Shown: positions 6,171-12,153 of the stretch, piece after piece
Layout of the letters: each line of letters opens with the position of its first letter
Numbering within the stretch: the first letter of the stretch is position 1
NCBI GenBank assembly: GCA_016212745.1
Contig: JACRDX010000022.1
Location: 1-14,873, forward strand
Length of the DNA stretch: 14,873 bases
Direction of reading: 5' to 3'
From: Candidatus Falkowiibacteriota bacterium
Lineage (GTDB): Bacteria > Patescibacteriota > Patescibacteriia > UBA11705 > JACRDX01
Made by a program: the position numbers and the translations under genes
The notes under the pieces: generated by a model
Told to the model about the DNA's origin: nothing
The model's input: only the letters and a program-made list of their open reading frames with translations
The model's database searches: none

Positions 6171-6971
6171 TTAACTACCAATTTCATTTAAAAACTGGTC
6201 AGCTAATTCTAAATTAACTTGAAATCCAACTTGCCCGGGCTTTGTACCAGTCAAACTTCCTGAATTTATTTCAACTTTTTTCACAAAATCATTTGCGCCT
6301 TGAAAAACTTTGAGCTGCAATGCCATTTGCGTGTAATCATCCGCAACCGCTGACAAAGTAATTTTGCCATTGTCCTCTGCAACCAAATCATTGTAATCCA
6401 CAGCCGGCAAAGTGTAGGATTCCAAATAATTAAAAAACTTTCCCCAATAAACATGCTTGTCCAACAATGACTTAACGGCCGCGAAACGTTTGCTGATTTT
6501 CACAAAATCACTTTGGCTGGATTCGTACTGCTTGATTTCCTGCTGAACCATGGCCAACTGTTTATTGACCGCAATTTGATTATCCAAAACTTGCAAATTG
6601 TAAAATTTTGCCGCGCTGAAAATAATGCCGTAGAGCAAAGCAAACACAAAAACAACTTTTGCTATTTGTGACAACAAAACAAAGAAATCTTTTTTGTAAA
6701 TTTCCACGTTTTCCACTTTTAACAAATCCATAGTCAACTTTGCACGGCGGCCAAACAACCCTGAAAAGAATTTCTTGAACCCACCCGAAGAACCAACAAC
6801 TTTTGTTTTTTGTTGCGGCAATTCTTTATAAGTTTCTCGCGGAGCAACAACAAAAGGCCTTTCTATTTTTTTGCCATTACCATTGTTAATTTGCCGTAAT
6901 TTAATTTCTTCCGGCGACATTTTCGCAGGCAAATCACCTTTTCTTAATTCTTCTGGCAACAAATTAATCAT
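6171..6971 (-). CDS. pilN: Type IV pilus inner-membrane protein PilN
   Basis: This 266-aa bitopic protein begins MINLLPEELR, the conserved PilN N-terminal motif that binds the PilM cleft. The cytoplasmic part is long (about 95 residues, basic and low-complexity) compared with the ~20 residues of proteobacterial PilN. One transmembrane helix lies at about 97-123 (FVLLSQIAKVVFVFALLYGIIFSAAKF). It is followed by a coiled coil (about 126-165) and a C-terminal ferredoxin-like domain (HVYWGKFFNYLESYTLPAV, then ITLSAVADDYTQMALQLKVFQ). The gene starts 2 bases after the pilM stop, indicating translational coupling. It should form the PilN/PilO complex of the inner membrane. Confidence 0.92.
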   Translation of the reverse strand: MINLLPEELRKGDLPAKMSPEEIKLRQINNGNGKKIERPFVVAPRETYKELPQQKTKVVGSSGGFKKFFSGLFGRRAKLTMDLLKVENVEIYKKDFFVLLSQIAKVVFVFALLYGIIFSAAKFYNLQVLDNQIAVNKQLAMVQQEIKQYESSQSDFVKISKRFAAVKSLLDKHVYWGKFFNYLESYTLPAVDYNDLVAEDNGKITLSAVADDYTQMALQLKVFQGANDFVKKVEINSGSLTGTKPGQVGFQVNLELADQFLNEIGS

Positions 6972-6973
6972 AA

Positions 6974-8068
6974 CTAAAAATTGCGCAGCGCTAGCCCGAT
7001 TGCTGGCGCAAACCGCGGGCCAATCTCATCCAAAATCGGCTGCATTTCCTCCGGATAAATAATGCGTGCCCATGGATTTCCGACAAATGCTCTGATATTA
7101 AAAATTGTTTCCAAATGCTTTCCAAGATTTAAAAGGTTTGCTGACCCGCCGGACAAAATGATTCTTTCAATTCTTTTATTTTGATTTCCCGGCTGTTCAA
7201 GGAAAAAATTTATGACATAGCGCATTTCATTCACGATTGGTTCTAGAAAATCTTTAAACGGTTTTGGCATTTGCATTTCAGCGTTACGATTTCCTGCCAA
7301 ATGCGCGCCCAAATCACGTTTAAATTGTTCCGCAGCCCCAACATCAGTGCCCATGGTTTTTGCCATTATGGCGCTCAGTTGCGTGCCGCCATGCGTGACG
7401 CTGCGCTCAATATATGGAATACTGTTCTCAACTATTACAACAGTAGTGTCATTCGCGCCAAGGTCAACAATCATTGCCACTGATTTGTCGTTTCCAAGCA
7501 ATGCACGGGTCAAAGCAAATGATTCGGTTTCCAAACTTATCAATTCCATACCGGCGCGCTGGAAAGCATCCAGATATTTTTGAACAACTTTTTTAGCCGC
7601 GCCGGTAAGTAAAACCTGCGCGCTTTTCACGACCTTATCATCTTTCGCAGCTGCGACGTTTTCCAAAACTTTCCAATCCAAAATCATTTCATTCAGCGCT
7701 AAGGGCACAACTTTTTTCGCTTCCCACTCAACGGCCGCTGATAATTTTTTTGGCGACGCCAATTCGTCTTTTGAAATATTCGGCAAATTGATAATCGTTG
7801 AAAAAACCGCGTTAGACGGTAAAGCGCTAATCGCTTTTTTTGTTTTCACGCCAGCTTTTTGCGCAACTTCTTTCAAAACTTCTGCCAAACGTTGCGGCTC
7901 ATCCAACAAACTGCCAACTTTTTCGCCCATTGCTCGTTCTAAATAGCCGTATGTCTCCAGTTTCGGATGCCCAGCGCCAACAGACAGCTCAACCATTTTT
8001 ACACAAGCTCCGCCAATATCAACACCAAGAAAACCTTGACCTTTTGTTTGTTTAAAAAATCCAAACAT
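6974..8068 (-). CDS. pilM: Type IV pilus assembly protein PilM (actin-like ATPase fold)
   Basis: This 364-aa cytoplasmic protein of the FtsA/actin fold should recruit the pilus alignment complex by holding the PilN N-terminus. Visible features are the phosphate-1 motif GVDIGG (15-20) after MFGFFKQTKGQGFL, the phosphate-2 region MIVDLGANDTTVVIVE (199-214) and the adenosine motif ILSGGSANL (304-312). The C-terminal segment is NPWARI...GPRFAPAIGLALRNF. The ATG at 8068 is chosen because the frame extending to 8137 would add residues such as FRICLEFRISNFEFF, which are translated intergenic repeat and do not belong to the family. It is the first gene of the pilus assembly locus, and the probable promoter is at 8235-8264. 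Confidence 0.95.
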   Translation of the reverse strand: MFGFFKQTKGQGFLGVDIGGACVKMVELSVGAGHPKLETYGYLERAMGEKVGSLLDEPQRLAEVLKEVAQKAGVKTKKAISALPSNAVFSTIINLPNISKDELASPKKLSAAVEWEAKKVVPLALNEMILDWKVLENVAAAKDDKVVKSAQVLLTGAAKKVVQKYLDAFQRAGMELISLETESFALTRALLGNDKSVAMIVDLGANDTTVVIVENSIPYIERSVTHGGTQLSAIMAKTMGTDVGAAEQFKRDLGAHLAGNRNAEMQMPKPFKDFLEPIVNEMRYVINFFLEQPGNQNKRIERIILSGGSANLLNLGKHLETIFNIRAFVGNPWARIIYPEEMQPILDEIGPRFAPAIGLALRNF

Positions 8069-8078
8069 GTTATTAAAA

Positions 8079-8160
8079 AATTCGAAATTAGAAATCCGAA
8101 ATTCTAAACAAATCCGAAATCCGAATGTTTCAAACATTGAAAAATTCTAATTTCGCGCTT
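8079..8160. repeat. AT-rich intergenic repeat directly upstream of pilM
   Basis: It contains TTCGAAATTAGAAATCCGAA followed by AAATCCGAAATCCGAATG and, further on, AAAATTCTAATTTCG, which is complementary to the first part. The word AAATCCGAAATCC also occurs inside the lepA gene (13147-13179). Confidence 0.55.
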
Positions 8161-8174
8161 GTCCCACATTCTGA

Positions 8175-8194
8175 CGGGATCCCGCCAGCGGCGG
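8175..8194. repeat. Pair of overlapping GC-rich palindromes (REP-like)
   Basis: CGGGATCCCG (8175-8184) is a perfect palindrome. CCGCC-AGC-GGCGG (8182-8194) is a perfect 5-bp stem with a 3-base loop. They share three bases, so the two hairpins exclude each other. They are strongly GC-rich in an AT-rich gap. Confidence 0.7.
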
Positions 8195-8234
8195 TGATTT
8201 CGTATTTCGATATTCGTGCTTCGTGCTTATTCTT

Positions 8235-8264
8235 ATTTTACCACATTTTCCACTTTACCGCCAA
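8235..8264 (-). promoter_or_regulatory. Promoter candidate for the pilM-pilC operon
   Basis: The minus strand shows a -35-like TTGGCG (8264-8259), an 18-base spacer and TAAAAT (8240-8235), preceded by TGTGG. The 14-base string AAATGTGGTAAAAT here recurs exactly in front of recJ (12155-12142), which supports a shared promoter element. Confidence 0.42.
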
Positions 8265-8297
8265 ATATATGGGGATAATTATTGAAATTTCAAAAAC

Positions 8298-8360
8298 CAA
8301 ATTACAAATTTCAAAAAATTGATATTTAATCTTTGACATTTGTCATTGATTTGTAATTTG
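8298..8360. repeat. 12-bp perfect inverted repeat downstream of the secreted-protein gene
   Basis: CAAATTACAAAT (8298-8309) and ATTTGTAATTTG (8349-8360) are exact reverse complements separated by 39 bases. The right arm shares its sequence with the repeat at 1911-1951. It might act as a weak 3' mRNA hairpin for the gene ending at 8392; there is no T-run typical of a terminator. Confidence 0.5.
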
Positions 8361-8391
8361 ATATTTGTCCTTTAAAATTCCAACCCCTAAG

Positions 8392-9876
8392 TTATTCTAT
8401 TACCCATTCTGGCATTCCTTTCGCAACATCCGCAAAACCCGGCGGCGTATTTACCATCACACGGCCATCGTAAACAATTTGTTCTGCTGGAGCTTTTGTC
8501 TGCAAATCAACAAACTCGCGCTGAAATGCAAACGCCTGCGCAATCATCAATCCGCTAACTTTCAATTGTTTTTTGCCAATACCCGTTGAAATTTTTCCTT
8601 CCGCGTAAAAATTTCCAACCAAATTTTCAACATCTTTAGCAATTACAATATTTCCTTGCTGCCCGTTCTTTTTCAAAACAATCACGCCCAGCGACGCAAT
8701 CTCTTTTGTATTTTTAACCGGCGCTTGCTGATACCCGACATTTTTATTGACATACAAATTCCCGCGAACAACCAAAGTGCCATTTCCAACCTTGCCAGTT
8801 ATTCCATTATTAACAATCCAATCATTATTCAAATACAAATCGCCATCATAATAATAAACCTGCCCGTTTAGCGGATTATCAATGTCGCCAAACATTTTTA
8901 TGTCCTCGCGCAAACCATGTTGTCCTGCCAACAACCCTTTTATATCCAAAAATCCCAGTTGGTCAGCATAATAATTTGTCTCTGTTTTCGGAAAACCAAG
9001 TTTGACATTTTCCTGTTCGCAATTATCGCCACACGCGCTGTCAAAATGAACAATCTTGCCACCGGACTGCAACAAAAATGTCGCGTTTGTTTTGCCTGTC
9101 CCTGCAATCGGCGTATAAAGCGAACCAATATTGCCGCCAGAATAAACATCGCCAACAACATTCACGTATGGACCGTGAACTTCGGTTGATGAAAATTTCG
9201 GATGAAACGAAAACCAACCAAACCCAGTTTTTTGCGCAACATCGCCATTCCACGCCCAGCCAGCCAAAGTGTTTGTCGCAAAATCCACAGCCATTCCATA
9301 TTCATAACAAGTTGAACACGCCGCACATGTGCCAGCCACAAGGTCGCAATTTGAACAGCTTGTGCAAAAATTTCGCGAGCCCAAAATCTGCTGGTCAGAA
9401 AAACAAAAAGAGCAAACCTTGTCTGTCTTATTGCAATTTCTGCATTGATAAAATTTTGCAAAAGCATTGCCAGATTGTTTGCCAAGCAATTTCATCCAAC
9501 CGTCTGCGCCCAAAACAGGCCAAGCTGCCCAGCCGGAGATTAAGCCGTTTGCCAATAACCTTGCTTCTGGCGCTAATCCTTCTGGCGTTAAATTCAAACC
9601 AAAATCTTTGCACGTGACGCCAAAGCACAGCCACCCACCGTATTCTGACCATGCTGTTCCAAAAAGCGATTGCGCATTTTTGTCATAATCAACGCCATAA
9701 TCAACAAGGCAGGCGTTCGCGATTTCCTCGTTATAGCAATTCATTGAAACCCAACCAATATTTTCAGACCATGCCCACCCGCGAATTTTATTGCTTTTGC
9801 CAGCAAAAATATCTGCCGACGGCAATACGGCCGCCAATAATAAAATCGCTGCTATAATCCAAACCCTCCGATTCAT
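8392..9876 (-). CDS. Secreted Cys-rich protein with GWAWS-type repeats, function unknown
   Basis: This 494-aa protein has an N-terminal signal peptide (about 1-25: MNRR, then a hydrophobic run, ending near ADIFAG). I do not recognise a family of known function. Residues 31-47 (GWAWSENIGWVSMNC), 71-86 (LFGTAWSEYGGWLCFG), 113-131 (ISGWAAW...DGWMKLLG) and 204-225 (LAGWAWN...GFGWFSFH) are four degenerate Trp-rich repeats of a kind I recall from CPR surface proteins. Between repeats 3 and 4, ten cysteines (145-190) are ordered CxxC, CxxC, CxxCxxC, CxxCxxC. The C-terminal half (about 235-494) is beta-rich (YYYDGDLYLNNDWIVNNG, NGTLVVRGNLYVNKNV), like a stacked-strand structure, and ends YDGRVMVNTPPGF...WVIE. 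It has no LPXTG or C-terminal anchor. It sits between rnhA and the pilus operon; a pilus-associated or adhesive role is only a guess. It has its own near-leaderless promoter. Confidence 0.88.
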   Translation of the reverse strand: MNRRVWIIAAILLLAAVLPSADIFAGKSNKIRGWAWSENIGWVSMNCYNEEIANACLVDYGVDYDKNAQSLFGTAWSEYGGWLCFGVTCKDFGLNLTPEGLAPEARLLANGLISGWAAWPVLGADGWMKLLGKQSGNAFAKFYQCRNCNKTDKVCSFCFSDQQILGSRNFCTSCSNCDLVAGTCAACSTCYEYGMAVDFATNTLAGWAWNGDVAQKTGFGWFSFHPKFSSTEVHGPYVNVVGDVYSGGNIGSLYTPIAGTGKTNATFLLQSGGKIVHFDSACGDNCEQENVKLGFPKTETNYYADQLGFLDIKGLLAGQHGLREDIKMFGDIDNPLNGQVYYYDGDLYLNNDWIVNNGITGKVGNGTLVVRGNLYVNKNVGYQQAPVKNTKEIASLGVIVLKKNGQQGNIVIAKDVENLVGNFYAEGKISTGIGKKQLKVSGLMIAQAFAFQREFVDLQTKAPAEQIVYDGRVMVNTPPGFADVAKGMPEWVIE

Positions 9877-9886
9877 ATTTGTTTAC

Positions 9887-9897
9887 ATTATAGCACA
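9887..9897 (-). promoter_or_regulatory. Extended -10 promoter for the secreted-protein gene
   Basis: The minus strand reads TGTGCTATAAT, a perfect TATAAT with TG one base upstream, ending 10 bases before the ATG at 9876. The predicted leader is about 3-4 bases. It begins 1 base after the rnhA stop codon. Its surroundings match the recJ promoter at 20 of 22 positions. Confidence 0.5.
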
Positions 9898-9898
9898 T

Positions 9899-10324
9899 TT
9901 AACGTTGCGGCGCATCCAACGCTTTGTTCAACAACACATCTGCCAATTTATTGTCCTCGCGAAAAACATGTTTATAAATCACCTTTTTAAATTGCTGCTG
10001 CAAATTATGAATTTTCAAAAACTGCAAAGCCAAATCCTGATTTTTTACTTTGTACTTGCCTTGCAACTGTTTAACAACCAACTCGCTGTCCAAATGAAAT
10101 TCCAGCTCCTCTGCGCCAAGCTCTTTTGCTTTTTGCAATGCTAAAACAACGGCCTGATATTCTGCCTGATTGTTCGTCGTACTGCCAATGCATTTTCCTT
10201 CTTTGTAAATAATCTTGCCCCGCCCCGGCGGGGCGCCATCTTGTTCAATAACAACCCCGATCGCAGCTGGTCCCGGATTGCCCCTTGCTCCACCATCGGT
10301 ATGTATTAAAAATTTTTTTGCCAT
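9899..10324 (-). CDS. rnhA: Ribonuclease HI family protein (RnhA-like)
   Basis: This 141-aa RNase H-fold nuclease cleaves the RNA strand of RNA-DNA hybrids in the cytoplasm. The catalytic carboxylates are all visible: D10 in HTDGGARGNPGPAAIG, E55 in TTNNQAEYQAV, D79 in FHLDSELVVKQL and D129 in NKLADVLLNKALD. The length is right for the short class without an N-terminal hybrid-binding domain. It lacks the basic protrusion of E. coli RnhA and resembles the RnhA-like group of Firmicutes and CPR. Between strands 2 and 3, residues 31-36 (APPGRG) are encoded by a GC-rich palindrome that looks inserted. It follows recJ after 80 bases and may be cotranscribed with it. A role with RecJ in replication or repair clean-up is plausible. 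Confidence 0.93.
   Translation of the reverse strand: MAKKFLIHTDGGARGNPGPAAIGVVIEQDGAPPGRGKIIYKEGKCIGSTTNNQAEYQAVVLALQKAKELGAEELEFHLDSELVVKQLQGKYKVKNQDLALQFLKIHNLQQQFKKVIYKHVFREDNKLADVLLNKALDAPQR
10217..10237 (-). repeat. In-frame GC-rich palindrome in rnhA
   Basis: The core is CGCCCCG (10221-10227), one base, then CGGGGCG (10229-10235), a perfect 7-bp hairpin within a longer run of C/G. It encodes residues 31-36 (APPGRG) in a beta-turn between the second and third strands. Base composition is sharply unlike the rest of the gene. Confidence 0.6.
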
Positions 10325-10337
10325 AATATTTCGGCAT

Positions 10338-10404
10338 TCGGTTGCGGAATCGATGTACGTTTCGATTAACGTTAAACGAGTAACGAAACGAGCTTCGAAA
10401 CCGA
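10338..10404. repeat. Nested inverted repeat between recJ and rnhA
   Basis: Outer arms TCGGTTGCG (10338-10346) and CGAAACCGA (10396-10404) pair at 8 of 9 positions. Inner arms CGTTTCG (10358-10364) and CGAAACG (10384-10390) pair perfectly. TTAACGTTAA (10366-10375) lies inside as a perfect palindrome. The structure starts immediately after the recJ stop. With no T-run on the minus strand it is not a standard terminator; it may be a stabilising 3' hairpin or another dispersed repeat. Confidence 0.6.
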
Positions 10405-12132
10405 TTACCCAGCACCACTCTTAATATCAACAACTTTATATTGCATCTCACTCATTCCATTCCACACATTCAGCCCCGCTTCCACCACTGCATCCACAAT
10501 ATCGCCGATCCGCAATTTTGACAATTGCTCAACATTGTTAAAACAAATCAAACGATAAATAAACGAATGATTCGGCTCGCAAACAAACAGCCGCAGATAT
10601 TTGCCGTCTTTGCCAACAACCTCTGTCCCAACAATCTCCAAATTTCTCACCAAAAATATTGGCGAACGATTACCCTCGCCAAATGGCTCAAAATAACTAA
10701 GCATGCCCGGAAGATTTTGTTTCAAATTTAAAAGTTCGGCGGCCGCGTCAATTTCCAAAATCGGCCCTGCCGCGGCCGCCGTTGTCTTTCCCAAATGTTC
10801 GTGCAACTCGTCTGATAATTTTTCAATTGTCATCTCGTTTTTTAACGTAAAGCCGCAAGCCCCACTATGTCCGCCCAACCGACAAAAACAACTTTCAAAA
10901 ACGCGAAACATTTCAATCATATTTACCGCGCCAGCTTGCCCCTTTGAAGTGCCGCGCCCTGACCCGACAATGTTGCCGTTGACCATCGTGGCAACAACAG
11001 CTGGTTTTGAAAAACATTCTGCCAGCTTGCCGGCAACCAATCCGCAAACGCCGACTTCCCAATTTTCATTATAAACAAAATAAATATTTCTGGTTCCAGC
11101 GGCGCCAACCTGTAATTTGGCTTCCTTTAAAATTTTTTCGGTCAACTGTTGGCGCTGCGAATTCAAATTATTCAACTCGCAACCAATCCTGTCAGCTTCT
11201 TCCGTATCTTCGGTGATTAGTAGTCTGAATGCCTGATTCGCGTGATTCATTCTGCCTGCTGCGTTCAGCCGAGGTCCGATTTGAAAACCAATTGTCGCAA
11301 CTCCTATTGATTCAATGTCAGCGCCAATCAATTTCAAAAGTTTTTGCAAACCAAGCCATTGCGTTTGTTTCAAAACCAAAACTCCGAATTTTGCCAAAAT
11401 CCTATTTTCGTCCAAAAGCGGCATGCAGTCAGCAACAGTTCCAACTGCCACCAAATCTAACAACCATTTTTCCAGCCCAGCAACGCCGCCATATTGTTCC
11501 AATTTTTCCAACGAACCAACGCGGGGCAACAATGCCTGCACCAATTTATAAACAACGCCAACGCCGGCGAGGTCGCGGAACGGATAATTTTTGTCAAACT
11601 TTGGGTTGATAATGCCCAAAGCATGCGGAACGTTCAACGGTGGTTCGTGATGGTCCGTCACAATGACATCAACGCCGTTTTGTTCCAAAAAATTTATCTC
11701 CTCAAAACTGGAAATTCCGCAATCAACAGTAATCAACAAAGAATATTTTTTCGCAATAAAATCTCTCGCGGTGTTCATGTTCAATCCATAACCTTCTTGC
11801 TCACGGCTTGGAATAAAAACTTCAACGCGGCCGCCGAACAATGTTAAAACTTTATACAACACGGCAGCTGCTGTCACTCCATCAGCGTCATAATCTCCGT
11901 GGATTACAATTGATTCTTTATTGTCAATTGCCATTAAAATTCTTTCCACGACAACATTCATGTCTTTAAACAAAAAAGGACTATGCAATTTTGAATAATC
12001 CGGATGAAAAAACTTCTTTGCTGTTTCGCGGTCAAAAATTCCGCGATTAAAAAGCAACTGATTCAGCTCGGATGAATATCCGATCTTTTCCGCTATTTCC
12101 GCTGGCACTTGTGGTTTTAATTTCCATTCCAT
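10405..12132 (-). CDS. recJ: Single-stranded-DNA-specific exonuclease RecJ
   Basis: This 575-aa 5'-3' ssDNA exonuclease of the DHH superfamily is used in recombinational and mismatch repair. Motifs are visible in order: HGDYDADGVT (79-87), VDCGISS (136-142) and VTDHHE (158-163) with the metal-binding Asp and His residues. GPRLNAAGRM (286-295) marks RecJ, and the DHHA1 domain carries SGRGTSKG and GGHSGACGF (420-428). The C-terminal OB-type domain includes FEPFGEGNRSPIF. The length fits bacterial RecJ. The ATG at 12132 gives MEWKLKPQVPAEIAEKIG, typical for the family. It lies 21 bases after lepA but has a promoter-like element in that gap. A GC-rich inverted repeat lies inside the gene (10737-10781). 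Confidence 0.97.
   Translation of the reverse strand: MEWKLKPQVPAEIAEKIGYSSELNQLLFNRGIFDRETAKKFFHPDYSKLHSPFLFKDMNVVVERILMAIDNKESIVIHGDYDADGVTAAAVLYKVLTLFGGRVEVFIPSREQEGYGLNMNTARDFIAKKYSLLITVDCGISSFEEINFLEQNGVDVIVTDHHEPPLNVPHALGIINPKFDKNYPFRDLAGVGVVYKLVQALLPRVGSLEKLEQYGGVAGLEKWLLDLVAVGTVADCMPLLDENRILAKFGVLVLKQTQWLGLQKLLKLIGADIESIGVATIGFQIGPRLNAAGRMNHANQAFRLLITEDTEEADRIGCELNNLNSQRQQLTEKILKEAKLQVGAAGTRNIYFVYNENWEVGVCGLVAGKLAECFSKPAVVATMVNGNIVGSGRGTSKGQAGAVNMIEMFRVFESCFCRLGGHSGACGFTLKNEMTIEKLSDELHEHLGKTTAAAAGPILEIDAAAELLNLKQNLPGMLSYFEPFGEGNRSPIFLVRNLEIVGTEVVGKDGKYLRLFVCEPNHSFIYRLICFNNVEQLSKLRIGDIVDAVVEAGLNVWNGMSEMQYKVVDIKSGAG
10737..10781 (-). repeat. 11-bp perfect inverted repeat inside recJ
   Basis: CGGCGGCCGCG (10737-10747) and CGCGGCCGCCG (10771-10781) are exact reverse complements separated by 23 bases. 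They encode Ala-rich stretches (AAAAAG and DAAAEL, about residues 452-467) between the DHHA1 and OB domains. The GC content is well above that of the rest of the gene. Confidence 0.65.
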
Positions 12133-12141
12133 AGTTATTAC

Positions 12142-12152
12142 ATTTTACCACA
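12142..12152 (-). promoter_or_regulatory. Promoter-like element for recJ
   Basis: The minus strand reads TGTGGTAAAAT, ending 9 bases before the ATG at 12132. The predicted leader is about 3 bases. It begins one base after the lepA stop. It shares an exact 14-mer with the candidate promoter upstream of pilM and 20 of 22 bases with the promoter at 9887-9897. There is no clear -35 box. Confidence 0.38.
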
Positions 12153-12153
12153 T

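Larger units (their letters stand above)
8069..8391. other. Gene-free 323-base region upstream of pilM: repeats, palindromes and a promoter
   Basis: No credible coding frame is present. Bases 8079-8160 are AT-rich repeat built from GAAATTAGAAATCCGAAATTC-like words and AAATCCGAAATCCGAA. Bases 8175-8194 hold two overlapping GC-rich palindromes. A promoter candidate on the minus strand lies at 8235-8264. Bases 8298-8360 form a 12-bp perfect inverted repeat. If the promoter is real, the pilM transcript has a leader of about 160 bases that includes the palindromes. Confidence 0.7.

Noticed and set aside
8069..8137. Upstream ATG at 8137 that would lengthen PilM by 23 residues
   Set aside because: The added residues (FRICLEFRISNFEFF and neighbours) are the translation of the intergenic repeat. 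The family N-terminus MFGFFK...FLGVDIGG begins at the ATG at 8068.
9078..9617. 179-codon open frame on the plus strand
   Set aside because: It lies entirely antisense to the secreted Cys-rich protein. The composition is that of a reverse-complement shadow, with no recognisable motif and no promoter.
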